A stretch of DNA of 64,000 nucleotides from Astrocystis sublimbata (lineage: Eukaryota > Ascomycota > Sordariomycetes > Xylariales > Xylariaceae), in the NCBI GenBank assembly GCA_022453515.1, contig JAJNNY010000020.1, positions 372,001 through 436,000 on the forward strand. The letters are read 5' to 3'. The translations under genes were made by a program, and so were the position numbers. This document shows, piece by piece, positions 34,710-46,213 of this stretch (positions are counted from its first letter, which is position 1; every line of letters begins with the position of its first letter). Below the pieces are notes generated by a model, which was not told the origin of the DNA, made no database searches, and saw only the letters and a list, made by a program, of their open reading frames with translations.

Positions 34710-36100
34710 ATGGATCAGTTACCAACAGAGATCATCATGATGATCTGCCAGCTTCTGTGCCCGCATTGCCTCGGCGTTCGAGAATACTATCCAGACCAAC
34801 TTGAGCCACAGCCCAGAGCCTTTCTTGCGAGGAAACTATTTTACTATGACGGGATAATTACGTGATGGAAGTAGGTGAGGACAGTCATCTTTCACTGAAC
34901 CTACGAGCCAGGCCAGCCAGCGCCTTGGCCCGGCTCTGCCGAACAAGCGCCAGACAGAGAGCCATAGCGCAGCCAATCCTATTCCACCGCATCTACTCTC
35001 TCAACATCCCATCAGATTCGTCCCTGGGTCTTCTCAACGCTCTTATAGCACGCCCTTACCTGGCTGCCAGCGTCAAGCAGTGCCTTCTGACCCGCCGAGA
35101 TCTGATGATTCCCTTTCCCTTAAGCCATCTGATGATGAAATACATTGCCGACAAGCTCGGGCGGCGGCGGTCCCTCTGCCCCGACTTTTTCCACTGCTGT
35201 GTCATGAGATACTTTATACACCAGGTTCTGTCGCAGGTTCCCAACCTCGAGTCTCTTCGATTCGATAACATCTACTGCCCCCCCTGCCACAAAAAGGAGC
35301 ACCGGGATTTCTTCTTCTGCGGCCCCCTACCGATGCTCCCTGCCCTGCGTCAAGTCCGCATAGACGAAACAGAGCATCAGCGAAGATTCGACTTGTCCAG
35401 CATGCGAGGTTTATTTCTCGCAGCTCAGAATGTCGAAATCCTCAGCGTCTCAAACTTCCACACCTCGACGCGATTTCTATCGCTTTTCAGTGTCACTCGC
35501 CTTTTCCTAACCTGTATGCAAATGAATCGGGCCACAATGGTAAGCATTCTACAGCACTGTCGGCGACTCCACACCCTCGTGGTCGACGTCAGGAAGTCGG
35601 CGGACTCTTCCCGGCCCCAGAAGATCATCGATTATCTACGTACCACGGGAAACAACAGGACGCTGCAAAGATTGTTCTTCAACTTCCCTCGCGACAGAAC
35701 GGTTGATAATAATATACGCACGTCACTGGCCGATTTCAATCAACTACGTGAGCTTCTGCTACCAACGGTTGGGATAGCCTGGGTTGCAGTGTCGCATACA
35801 CCTTATTGGGCACATACTCCCGTCCGACAGCTCCCTAGATCTCTCGAAAGAATCTCGATCGCGCGCATCGATAATCGAAACACGCTTAATGCGATTAACC
35901 AAATCAGTCATCAAGTATACGGGGGTCTACTGCCCAATTTGAGAAAGGTGTTCCTCTCAACAGGGCCATTGCGTGGTAGGCTAGCCATGTATGTGTTTGC
36001 AGATCACAGGGCTGTCCAAACTCTTGTGGAGCACAATGTTGAATACTTCAGGCAATGCCTAGAGAAACTTGATCCTCCGTGGGGTTTGTTAGAGGGCTAG
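34710..36100 (+). CDS. F-box-like protein with leucine-rich C-terminal region
   Basis: Exons 34710-34861 and 34912-36100 join over a 50-bp intron (GTGATG..CAG, branch CTGAAC) to give 446 residues. The N-terminus MDQLPTEIIMMICQLLCPHC is the first helix pair of a fungal F-box. The second half of the box (ALARLCRTSARQRAIAQPIL) lies after the intron and ends in FHRIYSL, the usual boundary. The ~370-residue remainder has irregular leucine-rich repeats (VPNLESLRFDNI, ...NVEILSVSNF, LRELLLP). F-box proteins bind Skp1 and recruit substrates to SCF ubiquitin ligases; the C-terminal repeats would bind the substrate. An insertion (REYYPDQLEPQPRAFLARKL) splits the box compared with relatives. A truncated inverted copy lies just downstream. 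Confidence 0.82.
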
Positions 36101-36191
36101 AGTGATTGGGGTGATGAAAGCCAACAGATGTCGATAGCTGGGTCTATAATGACATAGAGTTCACTCGTCTTTGGATCAACATTCTGCTCGA

Positions 36192-36347
36192 TCATATACT
36201 GATCAATCTTAAGCTTGTCAAGCACAGCCCGACCAAGGCCATTCCATCTTCGAAGTCTCCATAAAACAGGTTCAGCTCGAAATTGTTGCAATGGGGGCAG
36301 ACCATAAGGAAGATAATCACGATGATCTCTATTGGTAACTGATCCAT
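36192..36347 (-). pseudogene. Truncated inverted copy of the F-box N-terminus
   Basis: On the opposite strand an ATG frame of 51 residues starts MDQLPIEIIVIIFLMVCPHC, nearly the same as the start of the adjacent F-box gene (MDQLPTEIIMMICQLLCPHC), and later has MALVGLCLTS, matching SALARLCRTS of the second half of the box. The first ~60 nucleotides match closely and resemblance reaches into the 5' flank (...CCAAACATGGATCAGTTACC). The frame stops soon after the box. It is either a short F-box-only protein or a decayed duplicate. The genes lie tail to tail, so the copy arose by inverted duplication. Confidence 0.65.
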
Positions 36348-37083
36348 GTTTGGAGAGCAGGGTGGAAACCGGACAACCAAGAGGTAATGACGGGACAGCG
36401 GAAAGAGGAACAGTATCAGTGTGTTCGTTTGTCGTAGATGGGCAGAGAGTTACCAGAAAACTCTACGCTTCCTCACTCACCCACTCACCCACCCACTCAC
36501 TCCCTGATTCAACACACTACCAAGTCAAACAAGCAACCCCTCTCTTCATCAAGTTTCACTTCCAGCCCAGGAGACATTCGTCACCGCAGAAAAACGGAAA
36601 GAAAGCAGGTAAATAGGCAAATAGGTAAACAGCCCTCGACAGCTAGTCATTCAATAAAACCTCGCTTTAAACCAGCTTCAAACTCACCGACTCACTACAA
36701 TGCAACAACTACAACACAACACAACAGCACATCAACAGCACGTCAACAGCACAACAATACCCGAAAAAACACAGTATAAGAATTACAGTAATAACAATAT
36801 ATATCTACCTCGAAAGTCCAAGTGAAAAGAACAAGTCCCAAGTCCAATTCCAGGCCCGAGCTCAATGTCAACTTCAAGTCCAAGTCAACCAACGTGAACG
36901 CTGAAACCGGAGAGAACTCTATGTAAAGAAAAGTAGGTACGTAAGTAGGTAGGTATCTCAGCTGAAACCACAAATCGCAAGCCAAAAGCCAATCTATGGA
37001 CTCTGCTCTCTCCGTTTCTTCTCTCCTCTCAGCTTTAGGTACCCAGTCAACTATTGACCATCAACCATTCCTCACCCTCAACC
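36348..37083. other. Intergenic, low-complexity
   Basis: It holds CACTCACC-type runs (36475-36510), CAACA/ACAAC runs (36700-36760) and alternating AAGTCCAAGT words (36810-36890). No coding frame is credible. It forms the 5' flank of the F-box copy and the 3' flank of the calponin-domain gene. Confidence 0.55.
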
Positions 37084-39188
37084 TCAAGGCCGATTAGGCA
37101 AAGGTCTAGGCCCCGCAATCTGCCTCCGACCAGCCCCTATTCCCGCAGACCCTCTATTCTGCGAATCACCCCCCGTGAAGCCCGCCCACTGCGAAACATC
37201 CCATCTTCCACCAATACCACCCCCAATCCCATCAACCCCACCATCACCACTACGCACGGCCGCAGCCGTCTCGCGCTGCGCCTCCTCCCACTCCTGCTGG
37301 CGCTGGCGCTCCATTTCCATCTCGCGTTCGAGCAGCGACTTGCTGGCCCACCCGCCGGCCTTGGTGCCTTTCTGCGCCTGCACGCGGCGCTTGGCCTCGG
37401 CGTCGCGCTCCGCTGTGGCGTCGAGCTCGCGCGAGTACGATTGCTGCGGCGCTGCTTGTGCGGGCGCCGGGTTGGAGGATAGGAAGCGGTCGGTGCGGTT
37501 GGCGGCTTGTGGGACTGGGAGAGGTCGTGGTGATAGGGCCCCGGGAACGGGGAGGGGTCTAGCCTCCCCTGTTCGCTGGGCCTTCATGGGAGCCGGAGGT
37601 GATGCTAGCTCGCCGGTCCGGTGCGTCTTGGCGGGTAACGCGGTAGGGTCAGGCAGGGGGCGCGGTGGCAGTGCCGGCTCTGGTTTTGGTTGCGTCTGGT
37701 GCTCACTCCATTGTTGGCGTAGGTAGTCTCTTTCGTCGCGAGGCCGCCACGAATCCTGTCGGCTGGGGGTTCTGTCGCCCAGGTTGGGCCGGCTGCGGGA
37801 GCGTGTTCGACTCTTGGCTCGCTCCCGCTCGGGCGAGCGCCTTTGCCGCTCTTCCTTGTACTCGTTCTCCCGTTGGCGCGCGAGCTCCAGTGCCTCTTGC
37901 TGCTTGCGAGGGTCGCTATCGCCCGTTCTCTGCGCAGATAATGTCTGCTCGGCTTTATACTGACTCAGGAACTGGCCTCGTAAGCGACCGTCATTCTTGT
38001 TGCGTGCGCGGTTACGCTCGTCTGCCAGCTTTGCTTCGGCATCCTTTTCTTCCTTCCGCCGCTTCTCCTCGACGAGTTTCCACTGGCGTTCCTCCTCTTC
38101 CCACTGCAGCCTCTGCTCCTCCGTCTTGCGCTTTTCATCGGCTCGCAATCGCCTCGTCTCATCCTCCCATTTTTGCTCTTCTGCTTGTTGTGCACGTCTC
38201 TCATCAGCCTCCAGCTCGGCTTGGCGCCTGCGCTTTTCCTCTTCTAGTTGCAACTTCTGCTTCTCTTCTTGCTCTTTTCGTTGGCGCTGTTTCTCTTGCC
38301 ACGTAGGTACACTGGGGCCAGCGCTGGTGATCTGGCGTCGTGAGCCGAATGACACCCCAAGATTTCCTTGACTCGCACCACCCATATAGCCATATTGTGC
38401 AATGTTCCAAGCTGGGCTAGTGACGCCCTCATGATCCTTCTTGCTCCAGCTCGACACGGTAGGGGAGCGCGCACCAAGCCGGTCGCTGGTAGGACTTCTT
38501 GTGGGACTCCAGCGACCGGACGAGTCGCCAGTTCTTGCAGCCACAATTTCGGGGCGCGAGCCGTAGGTGGGCGATGAGGCGCTCACGTTTGACAATCCTC
38601 GGCTCCGGGGAGTGGCGTTTCCGGTTTCCTGTGGACTAACGATACCGCGACTCTTGGGACCTATAGCAGTGGGGAACGCCGAGGGTTTGGCGGAGTGGGC
38701 AGCGCGCGAGAATGCACCGAGGCATTGCAGGACCTGGGCGGGATCCTTCTGCTCGAAGAGGTCGACGGTAAGAAAGGTGTCGTGTTGTTGTAAGTTCAGC
38801 GGAGGCGACTGGCAGGCTCGGAGGAAGTGGGAAATATTCTCCATCTGGACGAAAGGCATGGCGGATTGCTTAAATTTGACCCCGGGTGGCCCGACGGCGA
38901 GGTTGACGAGTCTATCGAAAGAATTATGAGTTAGTACTCTTAAACCCCCAAATACGACATTGGGCATGCAGCACAGCACATGCTATGGAAGCGCCCAATG
39001 TGGTCTCCCGGCTATACGTACTTGCACAGCGCGACGCCATCTTTGAGACCCTCTAGAAGATCGGCTGACGGTAATTTGGCGCCCAAGATACCTTCTATCC
39101 AATTCCGGGCTTCGGCGGCAGCAGCAGGTGTGTATTTCTCGAGGCGCAGCCTTCGCAGGTCCTTGTCTAAAGATGTGACGGACGCCAT
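37084..39188 (-). CDS. Calponin-homology domain protein with long coiled-coil tail
   Basis: Exons 39188-39022 and 38911-37084 join over a 110-bp intron (GTACGT..TAG, branch TACTAAC) to give 664 residues. Residues ~10-130 form one type-3 calponin-homology domain (EKYTPAAAAEARNWIEGILG, LKDGVALCKLVNLAVGPPGV, MENISHFLRACQ, DLFEQKDPAQVLQCLGAFSR), the transgelin/Scp1 arrangement. A Ser/Pro-rich linker follows, then a ~160-residue Glu/Lys/Arg/Gln coiled coil (~250-410), an SR-like patch (ERAKSRTRSRSR), proline-rich PLPxPxxL repeats and a Gly-rich end. Such domains bind or bundle actin; cortical actin association is inferred. Yeast Scp1 is only ~200 residues, so the tail is an extension found in filamentous fungi. 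Confidence 0.9.
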
Positions 39189-40033
39189 GGTGTCGTCGAT
39201 GTGGTTGTGTGTTGGGTGATGTGCGTGTCTAGGAACAACGAGGAAGCATTGAGAAGGAGAAGAGAAGAATAGGTTTCGGATTAATCGCTAGTAGCTCTCG
39301 AGCGTACATATACTGAGGATTGAAAGAGGTCTAGATCAATGCAGCCGTTACATCAAATCTCGGCCCAATCCAGCAATGTGTTGTCTTTTCATCAGTCGGC
39401 TCATGCGTCGGAATGTGAACGTGCGTGCCCGACCAACGGAGCAAGACAGCTGTCTAACGCCGTGTTGCAGCGCGGCGTGCGTCAGTCAGCAAGGATCAAC
39501 GGCGTTCCCGAGCCACCAATTAGACCGAGGTGTTGATCGAGGCGTCGGAAAGGAGTGGTTTGAGTCGTGATTTCCGTAGTATTATGAGTGTTGAGTTGCT
39601 ATGTAAATGTATAAAGTATTAGGTGGCGCGTAGCTGTCGGTGCAAGCAGGTAAGCAAGCAACAAAATGAGAGATGAGACGAAGGATGGCGTGAATGGATG
39701 CAGTGACGTCTCTGGTTGAGATTGGGCTGGGGCTGGGGCGCTTGGGTTCTGACATGGGGGGCAGTTGGAGGGGTTGCGTAATGTGGCTGGGACGTAGCAC
39801 TCAACCCTTGAAGCCTGCAGCAGATGTGTACCTAAGTACAGTTGGGCTGATAAGATAAGAGATGGAGCTGGACAATTGGGAATGCGACGGGACGCTGTTA
39901 CTTACAAGTGTTACCCATCTGTTACCTCACTCACTGACGTAGCGAAACCAATATTTTGTTTTGGTTTGCCATCATCCACCTAGCGGACAAGATGCGTCCA
40001 GCAGCAACATAACAAATCGCACAACCACCCGCC
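39189..40033. other. Intergenic between divergent genes
   Basis: Shared upstream region of the calponin-domain gene (minus) and the NDUFAF2-like gene (plus). Small minus-strand frames near 39.6-39.8 kb are not convincing. Confidence 0.55.
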
Positions 40034-40851
40034 ATGTCTTCCAAACCAGCCGGTCCGCTGCTCAGGATCTGGCAAGTCTGGAAGTCCCTGCGCCTGCCAT
40101 GGCGGAAGCGATTCTTCGTCGGTATGTCATGAAACTCTCAACGACGGCGATATCCCATATCCCATAACCCATAACCCAACACCTACCACCAAAACCCATT
40201 CGTCCCTCCATTCGTCCCTCCATTCATCCCTCCATTCATCCCTCCATTCATCCCTCCATCCATACCTCCTACTAACCCCTTCACCCCTTCACCCCTACTC
40301 ACCCTTACTAACCCTCCCCCTCCCCCCACACAGGCCAAGACCCCTCAGGAAACACCTACTACGAGCTCCGCCTCCCGCGCGGCGACGCCCCCGCCTCAGC
40401 CGCGAACCGGCGCCTGGTGCACTACCCACGATCAACACACCTGAGCGAGGTGCGCGTGCCGCCCGCCTGGCACCAGTGGCTGCGGCACCAGCGCAGCGAC
40501 CCGCCGAGCATGCAGGAGCAGCTGGGCGAGCTGCAGCGGCAGGCGCGCATCAAGGTCCTGGCCGCCGAGGCCGACGCGCGCTGGGAGGCTAAGGATAGCT
40601 TGTTGGATATGCCGAAGGAGACATCGGCAGGAACACATACGAAAGGGGTAGGGGAAAAGACAACAAAAGGAACGGCGGAGATGGAAGGGCGGGGGGAGAT
40701 TGGGGTGAGGGAATCAAAAGAAGTAGGAGGAGGGAAAACAGAGACTCAGAAACCCGATCCGGATCCCTGGAAGAGAGCTGCTACGCCGAGCGCACCGGGC
40801 GAGACGTGGCAGCCTGAGGCTTGGACGCCGGCGCCTGCGAAGAAGAGATAA
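40034..40851 (+). CDS. NDUFAF2/NDUFA12-like complex I assembly factor (N7BML type)
   Basis: Exons 40034-40121 and 40334-40851 join over a 212-bp intron (GTATGT..CAG) to give 201 residues. Start context is GCCATGTC. The N-terminus (MSSKPAGPLLRIWQVWKSLR) is basic and amphipathic, as in mitochondrial proteins. The core shows the family signature: FVGQDPSGNTYYELR, RRLVHYP, VPPAWHQWLRHQRSDPPS. The last ~90 residues are a hydrophilic charged tail ending PAPAKKR. The long tail and single-domain start fit NDUFAF2 (mimitin, N7BML) rather than the structural subunit NDUFA12. It assists assembly of the N-module of mitochondrial complex I. The intron carries a 12-bp minisatellite. Confidence 0.88.
40197..40268. 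repeat. 12-bp minisatellite in an intron
   Basis: Six tandem copies of CATTC[G/A]TCCCTC (last copy degenerate) inside the intron of the complex I assembly factor, preceded by CCCATA and followed by CCTTCAC runs. The intron is pyrimidine-rich throughout. Confidence 0.9.
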
Positions 40852-41281
40852 ATCCCATTCATTTGGTACATATCTTGGTCTGCATATGACACTCAGTTAG
40901 GTTCACACTGCCGGGGCTGGGGCTGGTGTTACGAGTATACGAATAAATCGACCTGTACAATAGTTGTATGACTATGAGGATCATGTACATGTTTTAAAGG
41001 GGCAGGAGAATCATAATCAACGCCAAAGCCAACAACCCCTTTCACGATACAGTTGAGAGCTCCCAATTTCAGGAGAGAATAAAATTAAAATAGCAAGACC
41101 TTGCTTGACAGCTCTAAACGCCAGGGTATCGTACCGCCCGAGTCCCGACCTCATCAATATATATAACATGGCAGTTGCAACATTAGCAGCCGGACTCTTC
41201 ATTTCCCATGCCAAACGCCCGCCAGCCAACAACATTAAAGCAATGCCATATCCCGCAACACGACACAAACACCATAGGCTT
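40852..41281. other. Intergenic between convergent genes
   Basis: The 3' flanks of the complex I factor and of the next minus-strand gene. Plus-strand frames here are shadows continuing over the neighbouring gene. Nothing else is seen. Confidence 0.6.
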
Positions 41282-43523
41282 TCAATCCTCATCCACGACA
41301 TCACCCTCCAGATCTTCCACAATAGCCCTCGCCAAAAACCTCAACCTCGCATCCGAGGCCTCAAGGACGCTCTTGGCCTCCGCCTCGGCATCACTGACCA
41401 CCCTGCCCTTCGCGGCCGCGCCCCTCGTCTTCTTCTTATTGATCTTCTCACGTCGGGCCTCAATACCTTTCTCAACAATATCTTCCAGGTCCACACTGAG
41501 CTTCAGCACCTCTTTCCCCTCTCCCTCACCCTGACTCTCACCCCCTCCCTGACATCCCCCAACCCCATCCCCCACCCCACCCCCAAACCTCCAAACCATC
41601 ATAAGCAACCCCTCCAACAACAAACTCATCTTGGCATTATCCTCGACCTCGATGGTATTCGCCGGATACGGCAGGAAGCAGCGTTCCAGAATCTCCGGAC
41701 TAATGCCTCCGTCTACAAACTTCTTCTTATCGACTTTTTTCGGCGACAGAGCCCCAGGCGGCATGAAGAGGAAGAGCACGCCCTGCAACATCTCGATCTG
41801 CTGGTCGACGCGCAGCGCGGAGGCACTGCTGTTGATGAAAGACGCAAAGAGGCGCAGCGGCAGCTCCTTGACGCGCTGCTCCAACTTTTGATATAAGCTC
41901 GAGAAGTCGATCGGGGAGGAGGCGTCGAGGGCGTAGCAGAGGAAGGAGATCTGGGTGTTATGCGTTAGATCTTGCCGTATTGTCGCATAGAATGTCAATC
42001 GGCACATAAGACGCAGGAGGTGCCTAAGTGCGCGAAGGGGGAAAAGGAACAGAAAAGAAAAGAGAGGGAGAACACCCACCGTCGAAAACAGGCGCTGCCT
42101 CAGTGGTATCGTCCCCACATACGCCACCTCAAGAACCTCTTCCTCCCCTTCGTCCTCATCCTCCTGCGTCAGCCCACTCGACCTGAACTTGCCGTTCTTC
42201 TGCGGCGTCGGAGGTTCCGAGGCCGCAGAAGACTGCACGTCATCATCCAGATACCCACCATATTCGCCCTTGTCGAGATTCACCTTATCCCTCTTCCTCT
42301 TATTATTCAGCGACCTCTTGTTTCCCTTGGTCTTGTGCTCGCGATGCCATATCTCCTGGAACACACTCGTGCTCGCCGCGCTTCCGTCCGCAAACAGCGC
42401 CCTCATGATCCACGCGACAGCGTCGCCGCCGGCTAAGCGACCTGAACCGGATCCCGAGCGCTGCGAGATATACGTCGCCAGTATGGAGTTCTTTAAAAAC
42501 GGCATCTCGTCGTCGCCGTTTTCCATATCGAGCCGATACCGCTCCTCCACATCTCGCTGCAGGATATCCAGCATCAGATCCAGCCATCTCGCCCACCACG
42601 TCCAGCGCTCGGGGTACAAAAAAGCGCAATTGAACGCCCAGCCCACGACTCCAAAGAAGTCGCGGCCGCGCTGCCAGACGGTGTCGTTTCCGTGGCGCGG
42701 CGAGAGGCGCACGAGGCCGCGCTCGTCGGCGTCTTGGCCGGTGCTGAAATTGCCGCCATCGTCGAGGTCGAGGTCGGACGTGGCGTGTGTACCGAACTGG
42801 ACGGATTCTTTAAAGCCAGCATTCACCGGGCCGAAGACGGATAGTAGGTCTTTGAGGTACGCTAGCGATTGCAGGCTGATCTCGGGCCAGTCGGGTTCTT
42901 TGGGGCGCGTCGTGAGGTCCGGGTGGACGATGAAGGAGCATAGGAGCGAGATCTGGCTTGGGGGAGGGCAGAAGGCGGGTTCGTCGGGGTTCGGGGATCG
43001 AGTTGAAAGGAGGCTGTCGAGGAGGAAGATGGCTTGGCGCGCTGCAGGTTGGCGAGCGTAAGCAAGTTGTACGCAAAGTAATAATGACAATGCCCAGTCG
43101 CCACAAGCATAGCTACGAGGACGACTTACGAAGGGCTTCTTCCAGATAAACGCGACAGTGCTCCTTCAGCTCGGGTGCCAGAGCGCGGGCCTTGTAGTAC
43201 TGCAACGGCACCTGTGGGGCGATCTGGTCTCCATCGTCTTCTTCGTCATCACCGAGAAAGTCGTCCGGAGAGGCGGCGATGGGCGTCGCAAACGAGGACG
43301 AGTTGGTGTCAAGGGACGACAGCGGTGACGAGGTGAGCCCGCGGCTGGACTTCGGGTTTCGGTGCAGCTCAGGACTCGGATTGGCGGGGGTAGGAGTGGT
43401 GGCGCGGTCATAGTCGTGAATTGGCAGCATATCGGAGTCGGAGTCAGCCTCGGGGTCGGATTCGGGGTCAGGATCGCGATCGCGACGCGTCCAACGATGA
43501 AGTGCGTTGCGGAAGAGTTCCAT
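41282..43523 (-). CDS. Conserved-looking protein of unknown function, 674 residues
   Basis: Three exons (43523-43130, 43041-42080, 41950-41282) join over introns of 88 bp (GTAAGT..CAG) and 129 bp (GTGGGT..CAG, branch CTAAC), all in phase. The first ~100 residues are acidic and Ser/Pro-rich (DRDPDPESDPEADSDSD). From ~105 a helical region starts (QYYKARALAPELKEHCRVYL), runs through RQAIFLLDSLLS and contains a Trp-rich core (WAFNCAFLYPERWTWWARWL). A basic nuclear-localisation-like patch follows (NNKRKRDK). The C-terminal third is helical and Leu-rich (LLLEGLLMMVWRF) and ends acidic. It is probably nuclear (patch seen, location inferred). No enzyme motif is found, and I do not recognise the family. 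Confidence 0.82.
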
Positions 43524-44506
43524 GTCTGCTGTAATGGTGATCTTCGGTGCTGGTGTCGCTGATGGGACCGTAGATCCGACGCTAGGATGCTGTGCTAGGC
43601 CGGGGCCGAATCATGTCCATTGATCCCTGGAGAACGAAAGCCTCGATGCTGGCTGCTGCTAAGAACAAGTTTAACAATTATTAGATGTCATCAGCAGCAC
43701 GTTTTGCTTGCTCGGTTGCGTAGGGGTGTGCGCTAATGGACCAGGGGGCCATTGGGCCCGCCTTGGCTGCCGCGGGGTGCCAAGGTGCCCTGATAGTGGG
43801 GTCGGGTACCTGAGCCCCCCTGCACCAACCCGCAGACCCTGCCTTAGGCCATGTCCTATCGTGGCGAGCGTTCCTGTCAGATAGCATCGTCAGTATCACA
43901 TGTGTTGAGTATGTCTTCCGGTGCTGTTTGCGTGATTCTCCCTCAACACCCACTCCCATCAATTGACAACGTTACCTCGAGCTTCCAAGGGTATTCTAGC
44001 GAAAGCGCCAATAGTCATGTCTGAGTGTGTGCCTAGCCTAAGATGCAGGTTTGTTAACACTTGTTACTTCTACAATATTCTTGCTTGTTGGGAAGCATAT
44101 GGTTATAAGAGTCCGTATCAACTCTTCCCTCCACGTACGACCATAGCCTCTAGAGAACTCGGCATCCCGTCCGCTCTGCCCTAGATAAACTGGAGAGCGC
44201 CAGATTAGTAGTTGGGTCGGTGACGACCAGCGAATCCCTGGTGTTGTACGTTTTGTCGTTTTTGTCGGTTTCCTCTCCTTCTTTCTTCCTGTCCCACGCT
44301 TTTCTCTTTTTTTGTTTTACGGGTAGGTGCATGCAGTGATCGAAAACTGATGCGTGTTTGTTACTCACAATGATGGCTCTCATTTCATACAAGTAGTAAA
44401 GTGTTGGACTTCGAATTAAAACTAATCTCAAACGCCTTCCAATGAACCAAACTCCCGTAATAGCCCTATACCAATAACCAACAAACCCAGGGTATCAATG
44501 ATCTCA
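43524..44506. other. Intergenic, no supportable gene
   Basis: The 5' flank of the 674-residue protein gene on the left and the 3' flank of the frameshifted remnant on the right. Short frames only. Confidence 0.55.
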
Positions 44507-45390
44507 TCAGTTATGCCCAGCGATGCCCTCCGAGAGCAGCTCCTCGCCCTGCCGTGTCCATATCGATACCCTTCGCCCTATCATACCGTCGCCGACGTCC
44601 AACTTCACCGGCCTCTCCAGCTCATACATCATCGTATCCGACCCGCTGCTCTCGAGCGCCTTCAGCCCAACTGTAGTCCACAACGGGCTTTCCGTAGCAG
44701 GTGTCGATAGATCGCCAGTCTGACTACAAAGACCTCCGTTTTAGCAAAAGCAAATAGTTGAATAAGGTATGGACTATGTTGGGTGTATTTACTGTATCTT
44801 CATCAGACAACTCTGCAAGGGATTCTGTGCTGCCTTGAGATCGGCAACATCGATATCAAGCGGCGTAGCATGCGTAGCCAGGGAGCCTCCAGTTTCTGGG
44901 TTGTGAAAGACGAGTCGACCGCATTGGGGCCAGCAGGATGTTTCTTCGCCAGGTGTCGATGGCAAGGAGCTCAGCACAACCAGGGCGCCGCCGAAGGACT
45001 GTCTTTGGGAAGATTCGTCACCACACATGTTGTATCTGGTGCAATATGATTCAGGCCGTATGCGTAGGTATGGTAAGGGTCGAACGATATAAACTCGTCG
45101 AGGGCAGGAACAGCTGTAGTATAAGTTCCAAGGGTATTTCGAGCAAACTTGGTATTGGGATTATAGAACAAAAGGCAGTAGGTATATCCAGACAGGACAG
45201 GACTAGGACAGCAAAGTTGCTATACTAAATACTCTTGACTTGACCCAAAGAAAGAACGGCCTATACTACTCGTAGTTATGAAGTTATTGGGGGATGAGCG
45301 CGTTTCGGGAGCTGCCCATTTAACGTTGCTCTTTCACTTATAGCAACGCCAAGAATTCGTCGGCGTGTAAGTGGACGTGTAAGTGACCAT
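44507..45390 (-). pseudogene. Frameshifted multi-exon gene remnant, family unknown
   Basis: Three minus-strand pieces form one product. 45202-~45001 reads SGYTYCLLFYNPNTKFARNT... to VVTNLPKDS. A frame one base off then reads FGGALVVLSSLPSTPGEETS...LQSCLMKI to 44793. A 69-bp intron (44724-44792, GTAAAT..TAG) joins it in phase to 44723-44507 (QTGDLSTPATESPLWTTVGL, ...SIWTRQGEELLSEGIAGHN-stop). A possible first exon (45390-45338, MVTYTSTYTPTNSWRCY) fits by phase over a 135-bp intron. The break is near 44999-45003, in a stretch where both frames look coding on their own side. That suggests a single-base indel in a formerly intact gene, or a sequencing error. No domain is recognised; there is no signal peptide or TM segment. 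Confidence 0.6.
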
Positions 45391-46213
45391 CAAGGTGCCG
45401 AATCCACGACTGCACCCACTGCCCACTCTAAACGACCCTTCAATTGAGGCACCATTACTTTTGACATGTCCAAAATCCAAACACCCGACACAAAAGCGAA
45501 TATATATCATTCTTTGAAGACCTTCAAGTTATTTCTATAATCTGATAAAGACATAATTTCTAAAGCGAGTATTGAAATACAAAAGCGGGCCAGCCCGGAT
45601 TTTGAGCAAGTTTGCGCTGGTATGGCTGAGCCCCACCCAATCAAGCTCAACGACCTGACTTGACTTGGCTCACTGTGTCATGTCATGTCTGCAGTCCTTC
45701 CATCTGCCTCAATACTTCCGAGCAGGTACACAATGATGGGGGCAGTGGGCAGAACACCGTGTATGGCGCCTAGAGAGTTCGAGTTGAAACACAGTAGATA
45801 CGAACATGTGGGCGAATCGGATAGTGCAGGGTGACGCCATGCCGAGGACCTGGATGTCCACCCTCGCACTTAGACGCAGCTACAGATGGTGGCAGCATAT
45901 GCGCCGCTTGCCTGAACCAGCCAGGTATCTACGTATCCGGAAGAGAGAGGGAGAGAGGAAGGAGCATGTCTAGCCGGTGACGGTACGGTACCCCTCCTCA
46001 GATAGAGCACGCAAGTGTTTGGCCCACCCCTTCGAAACATCCTAGGCAGTAGGTAGCCCGCCGCCATTCCCTCCCACGCACCCAACAACCTCACACTCTC
46101 CTCCATCTATCTTCATTCTTGCTGAAATCATACGAACCGATCAGTCTTTGAAAGATTGCTCCACGAACCACCTTGGTTGCTCCAGTACAAGCCAACTAAA
46201 TAAAAATCACAAA
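45391..46213. other. Intergenic, promoter of the superoxide dismutase gene
   Basis: Divergent upstream region of the remnant (minus) and SOD (plus). Minus-strand frames at 45.7-46.1 kb have no motif. The leader just before the SOD ATG is A-rich (AAAAATCACAAAATGG), a favourable start context. Confidence 0.55.

Noticed and set aside
45678..46106. Minus-strand frames divergent from SOD
   Set aside because: Lie in the SOD promoter; no motif and poor composition.
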